DNA of 64,000 nucleotides from Posidonia oceanica (GCA_037176725.1 JAZBRS010000026.1:103771501-103835500), one strand, 5' to 3'; counted from the first letter of the stretch, positions 22,650 to 35,027 are shown. Notes: a model not told the origin generated them from the sequence alone. Numbers and translations are program-made.

Positions 22650-25511
22650 TCAATGACCAGACTCGCCGTTACCCTCACATCCACCATCTGGAGGCCTTGG
22701 CATAGGCTGTGCAACTGAAGACGCCGCCCCACTCTGGCTCCTCTCCCGAGACGTCCTCAGTATAGAGCGAACCATCTCAAGATGAGGAGAAGATCGTGCT
22801 CTCGCAATCTGCTCAGCCGTTAGAGCCCTAGAATGCCCTGATCCTGCAGGAGTTGTAGCAACAAGGGCAGGCATCAGACCAGCTATATCAGCACCAGGAA
22901 GAACTGTCATGACTGCCGCCTTCGTCTCCATCAGTCGTGCCTCCATGTCCCACAGCTGCTGTCCACGGAAGTCACTCAATTGCAACAAGAAACAGCAAAC
23001 CACAGAGTCAAAGCAGTTTATCAGCAAGAAAAGCAGAAAGACTAGCTACAGTTAAAGTATTAAAGTAGAGCAAAGGTACCCTTCTCATGGAGGTAGCCTC
23101 AAACTGAGCCCTAGCCATGGCTGCATCAGATGCAGCCACACGGGCCTCTAACTCCTAGATGCGGCTGTCATGCTCCTGCTCCACCTGACTGAGACGCCCC
23201 TGTAGCTCCTCAGCACGCCCCAAAGCATCGTCTAGCTGGCTCTAAGTGGGACCAGTGGCTGGAGGTGTGTGGATCAGATCCATCATCGCCTGAATCTGCA
23301 CAATGAAATTATATAAGTTAGAGGACAGGTATTCACAGGTATTAAAGTAAGAAAAGTGCGGTAGTACCTCTGAATCACGAGCTTGGACCTCCTTAGCAAG
23401 TATGCCCTCAGCACGGGAAGCAGCTGGACTTGTGGTGGCAGCAGGGGGAGGCTCTGCACTTGTCAAGGCACCCTCGGCCTATATCAAAGCAAAAAACAAT
23501 GGTTAAACAAGCAGGAACAGGTGCAAACAACTGAAAGGAAGGAAACGAGGCTCACCCGTGCTCGAAACTCGTGCAGACGGGACAACAACTCGTCCCTCTC
23601 CTACACTATCTCCTCAAACCTTAAAGAGTGCTGTTGCTGCTGAGTCCTGAACGCCTCAGTCATACCCTTTGAAGCAGCCAACTGTGCGACCAAAAGAGAT
23701 GCATAAGCAAATAAGCGGTAAGGTGAAAGAACACAAAGAAGAAATTGCTTACCAGCTCCTGAATGCGACTGTTGGCAGTCACCAACTCCCGCTGAAGGTC
23801 ACTAACACTTGCACTAGGACCAACGCCCATCGGTATGTTGGAGCGACCGTAAAAGACAGCACGGTGGAAGACCATCAGATGACCAAACGTAGTGTCAAAC
23901 CAGGTCCTCCACGCCGCCTCCGTCTCTGCCGAACCGTCAGAAGGGGGAGCCGTGCCACCCGAGCGCCAGTTCTTGAGCTGATCCACGAACCACTGAGGAG
24001 CATCCGACTGACCTCCCCTAGAAGATCCTAGAGAGCGATCTGCAGGACTGAATGCTGGGATGACCTGTTGAAGGCCAAACTGTCTCAGGACACGGCCCAC
24101 CTGACTATAGTAGCATTGAAAGAGGCTATAGAGCCAACACTCCCGAAAAAACAGGTGGGAACCACACACCACGGGCTCCTCAGCGGCATGCTCATCCTCA
24201 AAGTAGGGTCTCCAGACAACCTGCGAGCACAACTCAGTCAGAAACCAACAAACTGTGCAGGGAAAGAAGGGACTAAACATTGAAACTTACCCACTCCTCT
24301 GGGAGGATCTCTAACAAGAAACGGCCCAGATGCCTAATAGGGCGAAGCCGCTCTGGAGCCAAGTGCATGTCACTCCACCGCCGAGCTCGAGGAAACTCGA
24401 TGGGGCCATCTCTTGGAACTCCGGGTCGAAGGCACACAAAGTGCTCGAAGATCCATGTCTGTCACAAAAAAAAAGGAACGGTTTCAAGTCAGAAGCAGGC
24501 AACTAAACAAAAGACAGGCAAATAAATAAAGCACAAACCTGGAAAAGGGGCAGACAGCCCGAAAGAGAGTGGGTATGGCCCGCAGCAAAGGCCTCTAGCT
24601 GAGAGATCAAGTAGACCAGCACGACTGAGTCCCAAGAGTAAGTACCAATCCTCTCTACATCCAAAAGCATAGGAATGGAGCTAGCATGAAGCATCTGTGA
24701 AGACGTGCCGAAGAAAAGTCTGTGGAATAGGATGGACAAGAAGACCCAGAGCTGCTGGTCTGCCACGTCTAGAGTCACCACGTCCGTTAATAGGAGAGCG
24801 TCGAGCCGATCCTTCAGCCACTTCACATTGACACGCGTATGGCAATGGCCAGAACGGGGAGGTCGCACACTGTAGTAGGCCTTCAGCTCGTCGCCATAGC
24901 AGGGCTACCAAACTGCCACCACGGGCTCTCCATCAACCCTCAGGCCCACCAACCGGACTACATCCTCCAAGGTGATCATCATCTCACCCACATGAAGGAT
25001 GAAGCTGCTAGAATTGCTGTTGAACCTCTCTGCAAAGAAGACCAAAAGTCTGAGGTGGATCTCAAAAGGCACTATCTCCAAAAAATGGCTGAAGCCCATC
25101 CTCACAAGCCTCGCCTGCTGAAACTCTGGGAGACGGGTGCACGTCTCATGCAAGTCCTCCCAGCTGGAGCGCACCCAGCTAGACAATGGCATCTGACATG
25201 AAAGAAAACATTGAAAACATTAATGGCTTCACAAAAAAATCAAGTAAAGTAACTTAATAAAAGCCGAAAACACATGAAGTAACCTCACCTGGCCTAGCTT
25301 TGCGAGCTTCACTGCTGTACGGGCTCTCCTAGGAGGTGGAGGGACCACACCTAAACCAAGGTCGCCCTTGTCACTGCTGCTCGCCTTAGACCTGACAGGA
25401 GATGGTGCACGTGGATGCCTCGTTCGGAGCTTGCGAGGACGAGAGGAGCTCGCCCCCGCAGTAGAAGGACCGGCCTTGTCCCTCCCCGTCTCAACCTCCT
25501 CATTAGAGACC
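22650..25511 (-). pseudogene. Antisense multi-exon gene: plant mobile domain (PMD) protein, decayed
   Basis: This gene lies opposite to the element's own transcription. The reading frame is recovered across GT-AG introns: 25511-25291 (basic Ser/Pro-rich start), 25192-24539, 24458-24291, 24220-23753, 23681-23556, 23478-23368, then a coiled-coil part near 23297-23080 and a last exon about 23025-22650. All junctions checked keep phase 0. The middle exons give a PMD-like fold (LHVGEMMITLEDVVRLVGLRVDG, then RVNVKWLKDRL, WSDMHLAPERL and HLGRFLLEILPEEW). PMD is related to the MAIL1/MAIN family and occurs in plant transposons. The C-terminal part is Gln/Glu-rich coiled coil. At least four TAG stops occur, the first just after VVAVW. 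Its role in the element is unknown. It may be a captured host gene or an ancestral antisense ORF of Tat elements. Confidence 0.75.
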
Positions 25512-25539
25512 CTGGAACAACGGCACGAGTAGAGTTTGG

Positions 25540-26330
25540 TCAGTCCGTGCTAACTTAAACATTAATTAACCATTTCAAACCTTAATTAATCATCCTGAAC
25601 ATTAATTAACCATTTCAAACCTTAATTAATCACCTCAAAACATTAATTAACTATTTCAAACCTTAATTAATCATCCCAAACATTAATTAACCATTGTAAA
25701 CCTTAATTAGTTATCTTGAATATTAAGTAAACATTTCAAACCTTAATCATTTCAAACATTAAGTAATTACTTTAAAAACATTAATCAAACACTTAACCAT
25801 TAATCACTTCGAACATTTAAAACTTAATTATCCAATAAATACTCACCAAGGAAATTTATCTTCCTTTTATTCTGAATAAATCCATTAACAAATCATTAAC
25901 TTTAAAAATTTAACTCTAAAAATTTAACTTTAAAATTTAACTTTAAAATTTAACTCTAAAAATTTAACTTTAAAATTTAACTCTAACTTTAAAAATTTAA
26001 CTCTAAAAATCTATCTTTAAAAACCTATCTTTAAAAATCCATCTTTAAAAATCCATCTTTGAAAATCTATCTTTGAAAATCCATCTTTAAAAATTTATCT
26101 TTAAAAATTTATCTTTAAAAGTCAATCCCTTAAAATTCAAACCTTAAAATTCCATCTTTAAAATCCAATCTTCAAAAATCCACTCTCTAAAATCTAAAAA
26201 TCTAACTCTAATCCAACTTAAATTATCTCAAAGTTTTACAAACCTTTTACTTATCCATTTAAGTAACAAAAATACCATTAATTCCTTTACTCCGAATTAA
26301 TCCATTAACAATCTAATTAAAATTTAATAA
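25540..26330. repeat. AT-rich short tandem repeats in E2
   Basis: Positions 25555-25800 iterate an about 36-bp unit built from CATTAATTAACCATTTCAAA and CTTAATTAATCA. Positions 25895-26180 iterate an about 13-14-bp unit of the type CTTTAAAAATTTAA, drifting to ATCCATCTTTAAAA. Together they separate the two antisense genes and would lie upstream of the PMD gene in its own orientation. Confidence 0.8.
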
Positions 26331-27539
26331 TGGAATCATTTTTGCACGTTTAAATCCCAAAGTAAATCCCTCTACATTTAAATTCCAGAAATTAATCCAA
26401 ATATTATTAAATTCCATAAAATCTCCTAAATTCCTAGGAAAAATTTGACATAACCTCCCCTTAATTTTCAACAAATTTTTTTTTTCATTTCCTGCAAGAA
26501 ACATTCACAATAGTAATAATCCTTCCATCCATTCAATTCCACTACTAATTTTCATTCAATTCATCTAAAAATTCAGAAAAATCCCACATTCACACCACAT
26601 TTGCATATGAAACTGAATTTATTCATAGAAAAATCACCACTACAAGAATTTACTTAGCATTCATTCACAGTAAAATTAACAACCAACATCCCTCTGAAAA
26701 TTTGGCATTTAACATTTATTCACAAAAAGGAAAAATCTCTCTCCCAATCACTGTTCGATTACCCTCCACCGCCGCCCAACATCGCCGGCCACATCACATA
26801 GGGACAAGAGAGCAAGCAGGGAGGAAGAGGAGGAGGTTACCTCCGTCGTCGAGCCTCACCGTTGGACTAGCCACCGCCACCGCTCGTGCCACCACTCGTG
26901 CCGCCGCTCGCCATCGGGAGGAAGAAGGACACCACGTCGGAGAACGCCGCACCACGCCGGAGGCCGTACCACGCTGGAGACACTGCCAGATGGAGGAGAC
27001 GTGCACAGACGTTGGAGGAGGAAAAGAGAGAAGAAGGTGAAGGTCTGGAGAAGAGGGGGCAACGATCTAGTTTTGTTATTGAACCCGAGCCCTGGTCGCC
27101 AAATCAAACGGCGCCCTCTCTAGACGCCTCAGATCGAGGCGACTCAACCTTTGGCTTCCTCAGGAAGCCAACTTCCCGCCTCAGTTTGAACTGCCCCAGC
27201 AGGGGCCATGTCAGCATTCGTTGCCTAAAATTACGGCGACACGCTTTTGACTTCGCATGGTGACAGCTTTCCCGCTCTACTTTGAACGCTGGCGGGCACG
27301 ACTCTTAGACGTCCCAGAAGAAGGCGGCTACTGCGGACGCCAACTGTGACAGCGACTAATATGGTCAGAGCTCTTTCTCCCTCTAATCTCTAAATTCATC
27401 TAAAAACAAACTTACACATAGACATTAACGAACAACCAAACACAACGGTAAACACACTTAACTCAACCTAACTTAAAATAACATGAAAACATAATATCTT
27501 CATTAATTAATAACATAATCATCACATCCTAAGATAAAA
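26331..27539. other. Spacer between the antisense genes
   Basis: The left part is AT-rich with no gene. Positions 26740-27350 are markedly GC-rich, with overlapping short ORFs on both strands that I do not trust. GACGCC/GGCGACT words recur at 27120-27350, like those in the E2 LTR. Nothing recognisable is encoded. Confidence 0.45.
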
Positions 27540-28905
27540 TCAGCCATACATTGCCATGCTCGAACAGCTAAGGCCAAGCATCTTCAGGAACTCCCGCCTG
27601 TCATCAGCATATTTCTGAGGAGTGGGGCAATGCCGTGCATACCACTTCACGTAGTTCGACTCCTGGGACTCCCGAGAAGTTGCAGAAAGCTGAGACGCAC
27701 TCAGAGACACTCGCCTGCCAATGTGAACCCAGCGTGCTATATGCTCTAGGACCATCCTCTCATCTCGATCACCATCTTCCTTGTGAGTACGGATCAGAGG
27801 GGTCAGAACTGCATCAGCCTGAACAATAAGCTCCTGATTCAGCAGACGTGGACAACGATGGATGGGATACAGCACGAATGATATGGCACCCACCAGAACA
27901 AGCTCAAGGTCACTGTGAACTGTGCTCATCACCCGTGCCTTATAAGCCCCAGGCAGCTTCGGAACAAAATCAAAATCCTACAGTGACAAGCAACCGAGGC
28001 GGAAGACGCAGTCATAGAAGATCAGGCCGGCAAAATCTGTGTAGCATTAGTAGTGAGACATGAACCACCTATGCAACAGCAGTGGAGAGCTGAAGAACTT
28101 CCGTGAACAAGAAGCACTAGTGAGCCCCTCCATGGTGTATGCCAGTACAGCAGGAGCCAAGCACAAGTCTGGATGAATAGCCACCAACATCAGAAGATCC
28201 ACGTGGTGAAGATCCAGTGTAAAATTTGCATCAGTAAACAATGCAAGCCCGCCAACGGCTATGAACAGATAGGTCCTCAGTTTAGCCTCAGCGAGCTGCC
28301 GGGTGCTAAGAATCTCCCACAAACCTCGAAGAAAGAGCCTCCTTGAGTGCACCAAAGCCTTGCTGGCATCTTGATCTTTTGTTAAAGACTGACCTATCTT
28401 CTTAGAACACACTGTCTCAACAGAAATAGCAAAGCGATCATCTATTGCCTCAGTAGATTCCATTGCCAATCCAAGCAAAGAAGATACCTCCTCACATGTA
28501 ATCAGAGTCTCCCCACAAGGAAGGTTGACAGTGTTGGAGGAGCCATTCCAGAAAGCTATCAAAGCATGCAACATTGGCCAAGGCAAGGGCGTGCGAATCA
28601 AATCAAGCAGCTTCTCAAAACCACTGGATCCGAAGAGATGCTTGTTATCCTCTGCTCAGTTGATCAAGCCAGACACCCAAGGTAGAGTATATCGAAAAGA
28701 ATTGTGAAAGTTTGGGCATCCCGTAAGGTTTACTACAGCCTAAACAAGCAACATTCAGAAGCAAAACCACAAATAAGGCATGCAAAGACAAAAGGGGAAG
28801 AAGAGAACATACCTGATCATCCCGAATGGCTTTCATCAAATGGTTGGGGATATCAACCACCCTCTTCACTTGGAAGGTCGAAGAAGAGAAGGAAGGAAGC
28901 TTCAT
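27540..28905 (-). pseudogene. Second antisense gene: PMD/DUF7745-like protein, decayed
   Basis: Exon 1 is 28905-28813 (ATG, MKLPSFSSST). The intron has GT at 28812 and AG at 28740, and exon 2 is 28739-27540 in the same phase. Exon 2 contains LHALIAFWNGSSNTVNLPCG and ETLITCEEVSSLLGLAM, then a helical region with LAPAVLAYTMEGL and a conserved Trp-rich end. The arrangement matches the sense ORF in E8 (FHFGRTELTPTLEEVRRICGF, then LAPVVLAETYRGLDRI), so I place both in the DUF7745/plant-mobile-domain group. Three in-frame stops occur (TGA after GLIN, TAA after MSHY, TAG after CLSL). A TATA-like GATAAAAGAC lies about 60 bp upstream of the ATG on the minus strand. Function is unknown. Confidence 0.6.
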
Positions 28906-29991
28906 GATCGAGAGAGGGAGTTTACTTGTGCAGAATGCTCTCTGAAAAGCAAGGATGACCGTCTTTTATCTACCCCTATCAAGAAAATCCAGGGTTAAAA
29001 CAGTTGCTGAAATAAATAAGCCAGGAGATCACGTGTCGCCCCTGAAATTGGTGACTAGCTCGGGTGCCTTAAGCAGAGGCGACTAAAACATTAGAACAGA
29101 CCATCTGTTACAACACAGCATCCCTTTCACTAAGAATGATGCTACCACCTGCAAACCCCGAACTAAAGCTTCAGAATGAGCTATTGTCTTAAGCTCACAC
29201 TGTGCCCACCGGCGCAACCACTGCGGACACTAGACGACACATCAGATTGGCAAGGGAAGGGTTCACTCCCTCACTCGGTTCTCTTTGCATGGAACCTCTT
29301 TAGTTGCCAAATCGAGTAGTGGGACAACGGTCCTTTTCGGAGAGTGTTGGTCACACTTGAGGATGGAAAACACTTGACCACAACGAATTGCATTCATTCA
29401 TTTTGCATATGTCCATATGGTTCGGGAGCAACCGTACCCCGCTGGCCTAACCTAGCATATGGACCATTCATTGCATTGCGTGTTAACCTTGCATTATCAT
29501 CATATGTTTGAATCATGCATCCAGGCATTTTCTCATATCATTGGAAGTGGAGCACAGACGGAGCATTGATCTTCAAGAGTGTTAGAAATCCTTAGGACAT
29601 GTGATTCTCCTAGAGTCAACCCAGTTCCTACCTATCCTTTTATTGATTCAAATCTGAGTGAAGTCTCAAACAAGATGTCACACTTCTTTTGATCGTGTTG
29701 GAATAACATCCTGCGATTTCCTCCTTAGTTCTTGCCTCGTTGGAGCACCTCTACATGGTTGACCTGGTCTTGACATCGATTGCGACACATAGTTCTGAAA
29801 CCGACTTGACCCCTCCATGCCTGAGTTTCCAATATGATGGCAATTTAAAAACCTCTTTTTATCTTTTCTTTGGGCTGCTTCAATGGCGAATTGTTTGAGA
29901 TGGAGCTCCCCCATTCAGGAAATGCTCAATAGGACATCGTTCTTGCCTTGGACCCGATCTTGTTCCAAGATCAACTCCAAGGAGGGGTATC
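28906..29991 (+). other. E2 3' untranslated region and polypurine tract
   Basis: No gene is seen. The stretch 29290-29990 is conserved in reverse in E6 (38584-37898), which shows it belongs to the E2/E4/E6 family. It ends with the PPT GGAGGGGTATC (29981-29991) directly before the 3' LTR. Confidence 0.75.
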
Positions 29992-31500
29992 TGTAGATAT
30001 CCTATTTTCGCATTTCTGAGAGTTCTTTAAAGATAGGGACCTTGAGGTGCCCCAAATCACATGTCTAAGTGTTGATAACACATTTCCCAGATTTTCTGTA
30101 ACTTCTTCGAAGCATCGCTTGATCCTACTTGACTTAAGTTGTTGGCTGTGGTAGAGCTGACGCACTCAGACTCACAATAAGTCTGAGTACCTCTAGTGTC
30201 CTTTATTTTTACTCAGATTCGTGGCAGATTTGAGTTAGAGAAGATGCTTTCATGATTTCATAGACTATCTGAGGTTTCCCGGCCCTTTATCAGGTTTTCT
30301 CTGGATAGAATCTAAGAGCTAGAGCTAGAGCTAGGAGTGAACTGAGCTTGCTAGTTGCCAGCTGCGGAGGCAACATAGATAGACGCCCTTTGAACAGGCG
30401 ACTAGACTAGACGTCATCTTAGTAGGCGACTAACTGTCGTGGCCTCCTCTAACCGTCTCTTGCAGTTATTTTTGACGGTTGTTTCCCACAATCCCACCAA
30501 CTGTTAGACGCTAACATAACCGGCGACTAACGGTCGTGGAACTGCAATGGTTATTTCCCACGATCCCCTCGATAGCTAGATGCCATCCTAACTGGCGATT
30601 AATGGTCATGGAACTGCAAACAGTTTTTTCCCACGATCCCTTGACCGATAGACGCCATCATAACTGGCGACTAACGATCGTGGCCTCTATCAACCGAATT
30701 TCTACGGTTTTTCCCATGTGTGCTTGAGCGGTTGCTGGTCTTAGGCGCCTACATATGCGGCGACTGACAATAACTGTCACTTTTCTTCTAGAAACTTCTA
30801 AGTGTGAACCACCCACACCCCTGGAGTCTATAAATAGACCCCGTGGATCAGTGTTTGAACTCTCGGCCAAGTGTGAGAAAAACCCCCCTGTTAGTTCAAG
30901 AGAGAGAAATTCCCTTTAGAACTTTAGGGTTTTGAGTTTCCACATTCAGAGAGCTAGAGTTTTCAATCCAGAAACTCTACCTCCCATCTTCAGAAGAGGA
31001 ATCCTAGCTTCCACTTTCAATCTAGAAACCCTAGGTTCTAGAGATCTTGAGCCAAGCCGGAGCTCCGACCGTGTCTCCACTTCTACTCCACTGCATACAG
31101 CACGAGGGTGAAGGGAGTATTCTTCCAATCTACTTTTTTTTAATTCATATTGCAGTCTTTAGCATAGGACCCATAGCATATGCATGTGGGGAACAACTCC
31201 CGGTTAGTATTAGTTTCTTTCATTTATGTTACTTTTTCTGTTTATTTCTACTACCGCTTACTACACGAACTAATCCAGATCTATTTACTTTGTTTTGAAG
31301 GAAGGGAATAATGCTTACGTAACATGAGGGAGCTGCTAGACGACATCCTGTTATCGATCTAGTGATTCGAGTACCCGCATCCTCATCATCTCCCCCCAGA
31401 CGTCTTGCCAGCCCTTCGACGAGTGGCGATCACATCAAGCTGTCGACGTCGTGGAAGCGCCGACATCTTCATTCAGACACCCCCCAAATCCACATCCACA
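29992..31500 (+). repeat. E2 3' LTR (1509 bp)
   Basis: It begins TGTAGATATCC and ends CACATCCACA, and is near-identical to the 5' LTR. It contains a 6-bp expansion of AGAGCT near 30320 and scattered substitutions. It is followed directly by the GACGC duplication. Confidence 0.93.
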
Positions 31501-31505
31501 GACGC

Positions 31506-31776
31506 TAGCATAGCCAGCGTCTAACGTCCTAGAGGTGTTCTAGGGGTGTTTTTGGGATTTTGGCTTAGGTTAAGGCTTGGGTTAAGGCTTAGGATTGGCT
31601 TGGGTATGGTTTAGGTGGTGTTTGGGTTTGGGGTTTAGGTCAAGGATTAGGGTTTGGGATTAGGTCAAGGATTAGGGTTTGGGATTAGGTCAAGGATTAG
31701 GGTTTGGGATGCCACAATCCAAGCAAGCCTCCAGAGAGATCCATCAATGAATAGTTGCCAGAACAGGGTGTCTACA
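31506..31776 (-). repeat. E1 5' LTR, start segment
   Basis: This continues the E1 LTR interrupted by E2. It shares the run AGAGGTGTTCTAGGGGTG and the TTAGG-like words with 1015-1130. On the minus strand it begins TGTAGACACCCTG at 31776. The 31650-31710 part repeats a 26-bp unit of the GGTCAAGGATTAGGGTTTGG type three times. Confidence 0.7.
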
Positions 31777-32729
31777 CCCTCTACTAACACCGATGTGACA
31801 CTAGATAAGGGGGGACAGACCGACCTACTTGCCCCATGCCAAAGCAATGGAACAAGAGACCGGGACTGCCCTTCTCAGACTAAATGGGTGGACTCATGGA
31901 TGAGAAGATGCTTGCTCTCTAAGATGAACATTCATGCAAAGATGATTTAATATTTTTTACTTGCGTTTTATTTAGCCAAAGGGGGAAAATTACAAGTTTG
32001 GCTCTAGTTATGCTTAAGTGTTATTATTTGGCTTTATTTGTAGCTTTTAAATGAAGCCAAAGGGGAAGCAAGCATGTCTCTAATATCCTCGGCATGGCAT
32101 ATGCAAAAGGGGAAAGAAACATGGAGTCATGGCATGCAAGCAATCATACAAAAAGGCAAAAGGCAAGTGCATGGCATGTGCACGTGTTGTGTGCATGATG
32201 GTGAAAGGAAGCATTCATCACATCAAAAGGCATGTACAACATGGCATGTGCATGTGGTGGCATAGCATAAGTGTAAAAGCAAGCGTTCACCACTCAAAAG
32301 GCATGTATTATTGCGTCAAGTAAGTATTTAGGCATGGATAAGCATAAAGGCAAGTAGGTAAGGCAAGCACAAGCGAAAAACCATGCGAGCGAAAAGTGAA
32401 AACAAAAGCTGGAGTCTTGCATCCCCAGCGGAATCGCCACTGTCGCTATAACTGCCCTGAATGGTGCTGGCGTGACCGACATGAATGAAATGAGGGTCAA
32501 CGGATGATCGGCGAGTGGATTCGAGGAAGGAATGCTCGACTCGAAAACACCGGGAAAACGCCGAAAAAGCAAAGATAAAGCAAAAAGAAGTCGCCACCTA
32601 GTCTATTAAATCGGAAGACGAGGAAAATCAAAGAAAGCATAAAAAAAAGCAAATGCTGCTAAATGTGTGACTCGTGCCAATGGATAAGGGCATAATGGTC
32701 ATTACGGGCCAGAGAAAGGGTAAAGACTC
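31777..32729 (-). mobile_element. E3: Ogre-like element fragment (LTR end, PBS, leader)
   Basis: Minus strand. The LTR end (32729-32441) carries the conserved terminal block and is cut by E4 at 32730. The PBS is at 32439-32422. The leader runs to 31777, where E1 is inserted. Around 31780-31920 the leader matches the E9 leader (61855-62005), including the GTCTGTCCCCCCTT word. Only a fragment of E3 is visible in the window, and it is the oldest layer seen. Confidence 0.75.
32422..32439 (-). other. E3 PBS, tRNA-Arg type
   Basis: The minus strand reads TGGCGATTCCGCTGGGGA, one base different from the E9 PBS. This sequence matches the tRNA-Arg PBS known for Ogre/Tat elements. Confidence 0.8.
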
Positions 32730-34542
32730 TGTAGATATTCCATTTTCGCATTTTCGAGAGTTCTCTAAGGATAAGAACCTCTGAGGCGCCCCACATCACA
32801 TGACTAAGGCCTAATAACACATTTTCCAGATTTTTCATGATTTGCTTAAAAACAATGCTTAATCTTATTTAGCTCAAGGTTGTCAGTTGTGGCAGAGTTA
32901 ACTTACTCAAAGTAGTGGCAGGTCTGAGTACCTTGAATACCCTTTGTTTCTACTCAAATTGGTGGCAGATTTGAGTTAAAGAAGATGTTTTCATGATTTC
33001 ATGGAATTTCTGAAGTTTTTCGGGCTTTTAACATGTTTCTCTGGATCAACATAAAAGACAGGGCTAATAATGCAAAAAGACTAGCTCGTTGCCTCCTTAG
33101 GCAGCGACACTGCCAGTCGCCATTCAGAGTGGCGACTAGAATGTGTTGTCGCCCTATAGACAGGTGACGAGCATCTTGCCATACTCTCTCACCATATTTT
33201 GTCATCCTGGGCATTAATATAATATATGGGATTTTTATAAAGTATTATAACATTTTTTCCATAATTATTTACATTTCTACGATTTTCTAAGCATTTAATA
33301 TATGGTATAATCTATATATCATATAAAATAATTAATTAAAGAAGATTCTAAAAATCCTAGAGATTTGGATGACAACAGGATTTTATCTCGTTTTGACACG
33401 TTTTTAATGTGTTGAATATGCTAAATATCTCTTAAAATAAAAAACACATTTAAATTCGATCTAGAACATTCTAGCAGCTAGGCGGCAGTGAGAGCGGTGA
33501 CTAGTTGACGTGGATATTCTTGACCTGGTCAAATAAGATATTTGAGTCCTGGTCGCTCGTGTCACCAGCGATTGAATGACGTGGACTCATCTGGCTCCTT
33601 TAAATCTGATCTTTCATCTCGCTCGCACACCAGCTAGGTGCCTGTGCCAGCGGCGACTTGCTGACGTGGACCCTTGTTTGACTTAGTCAAACAGGAATAT
33701 CTGAGTCCCAAGCACTTGTCGCAGCGGCGACTTGCTGACGTGGACTCTTCTTTGACTCGGTTAGTGTGCCTCCACATCATTTCCACGTCATTAATTTGAG
33801 ATATTTGTGCTTGTCGTCGGTCATATAGGTAACTTGCTATAAATATCTATTTTTCTAGAAACTTCCTAGATCTGATCCACTCGGGCCCCACACATCTATA
33901 AATAGACCTCGAGAGCCAATGCTCAAGGGGAGGCAGATCAAAAGTGAGGAGCCATTTCTGAGAGTTAGAGAGGTCTTCTCAGATTAAGAAAAAGAGATTA
34001 TGAGAGATCCCTAGTCCTTATTCTGTCCAAATCTATTGAGAAATCTTAGATCTCAGAGATCATCATCAAGCCTAGATCCCAGAGATCCTGAGCCTAGTCG
34101 GAGCTCTAACTATGCCTCCACTTCCTCACTCCACACCATAGAGCACGAGGGTGAAGGGAGTATCTTCTTCCAATCTAATTTTATTTCATTTTGCATTCCT
34201 TAAAATAGGACCCATAGCATATGCATGCGGGGAACCACCCCCGGTTAGTATTAGATTCGTTTGTTTATTTCATTTCTTATTTACCTGATCTGTTTACTAC
34301 ACCTAGACTTATCTAGATCTATTTACTTGTTTTGAAGGAAAGGAATATCTCATGCAGTACGAGGACGCCACTGGACGACATCCTGTTGTTGATCCAGTGA
34401 GCCGACAACCTGCATCATCCTCATCTCCCCCAGCCGTCTTGTCAGCCAGCATCAAGCGAATCAACGAGTGGCGATCACAATAAGTTGACGACGTCGTGGA
34501 AGCACTGTCATCTTCATCTACACCCCCAAATCTACATCCATA
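32730..34542 (+). repeat. E4 5' LTR (about 1.8 kb)
   Basis: It is homologous to the E2 LTR at both ends, around the TATA box (33897-33905) and in the block 34140-34255. The middle is AT-rich (33215-33480) and has GGCGACT/AGTCGCC dyads, with a perfect 8-bp stem at 33115-33137. The terminal CA has become TA. Confidence 0.78.
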
Positions 34543-35027
34543 GAAATTGACGATCACGGTGAGACCGGTTTGAGCCAACCCTCTGTGCTACGTAAGTATC
34601 CTTTCCTTCCTTCATTTATTTTCGTAGATCTAGATTGTTTTTGGTTTGGAGGTCGTGTGTATCGCTTTTCACGACTCCTAAACCCTCCATCGTGTTTTCT
34701 GACATTAGAATAGATCTCATATCTAGTCATCTTTGCTTAAGGCACAAAGTCTCGTCAGCACTTTGAGGCAATGACTAACTTTGTGTCTATAGCTTTGAGG
34801 ATTGGGTCAGTTCTATTCTGACGTCAGAAAGCCTTTGTTTCTAGCCGCCTATTCATATGGCGCCCGTTCTTGTCACTCATCAAAGCGGCGACTAGCATAG
34901 GTGCCTGTTTCATAGGTGACTAGATCTGGGTACCGTTTCCAGTGCAGATCGTTTGTTTTTTCGTAGTTTACGTTGCTTTTTTAGATCTGCCTTTGCATAA
35001 AAAATCACAAAATTTCCTGTCCACTGT
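34543..35027 (+). other. E4 PBS and leader fragment
   Basis: After a 5-nt spacer the PBS TGACGATCACGGTGAGAC lies at 34548-34565. The following leader resembles E2 11570-11950. No ORF is supported. Confidence 0.65.

Larger units (their letters stand above)
10049..31500 (+). mobile_element. E2: complete Tat/Retand-like LTR retrotransposon, 21.5 kb
   Basis: This is a full-length plus-strand element with 5' LTR, PBS, leader, gag-pro, pol, a long 3' region holding two antisense genes, PPT and 3' LTR. It is flanked by GACGC on both sides. By eye the two LTRs differ at roughly 40-50 of about 1500 positions plus small indels, which indicates an old but not ancient insertion. Every ORF has stop codons. 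The target is the 5' LTR of E1, inside a GCGTC/GACGC dyad cluster. Tat membership rests on the second RNase H domain between RNase H and integrase and on the antisense ORFs. Confidence 0.93.
1..31776 (-). mobile_element. E1: Tat-type LTR retrotransposon, gag only, interrupted by E2
   Basis: This element reads on the minus strand: 5' LTR (31776-31506 continuing at 10048-7520), leader, gag (7104-4585), repeat-rich 3' region, polypurine tract (1230-1218), and a 3' LTR running off the left edge. Its gag resembles that of E9 closely. No protease, RT, RNase H or integrase is found between gag and the 3' region, so it looks internally deleted or non-autonomous. E2 sits inside its 5' LTR. Its right end at 31776 (TGTAGACACCC on the minus strand) lies in the leader of E3, with CCCTC (31777-31781) as the expected target duplication. 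The left end is not in the window. Confidence 0.8.
32730..35027 (+). mobile_element. E4: E2-family element, 5' LTR and leader only
   Basis: Plus strand. It opens TGTAGATATTCC at 32730 inside the E3 LTR, with GACTC (32725-32729) as the expected target duplication. LTR, PBS and about 460 bp of leader are present before E5 interrupts it at 35028. The rest should lie to the right of the window. Confidence 0.78.

Noticed and set aside
26702..27263. Arg-rich ORFs in the GC-rich spacer of E2
   Set aside because: They overlap on both strands, are biased by composition, and have no recognisable domain or conserved partner.
22650..28905. The antisense genes as ordinary host genes
   Set aside because: They lie between pol and the 3' LTR of an element with a perfect target duplication on both sides, so they travelled with the element.
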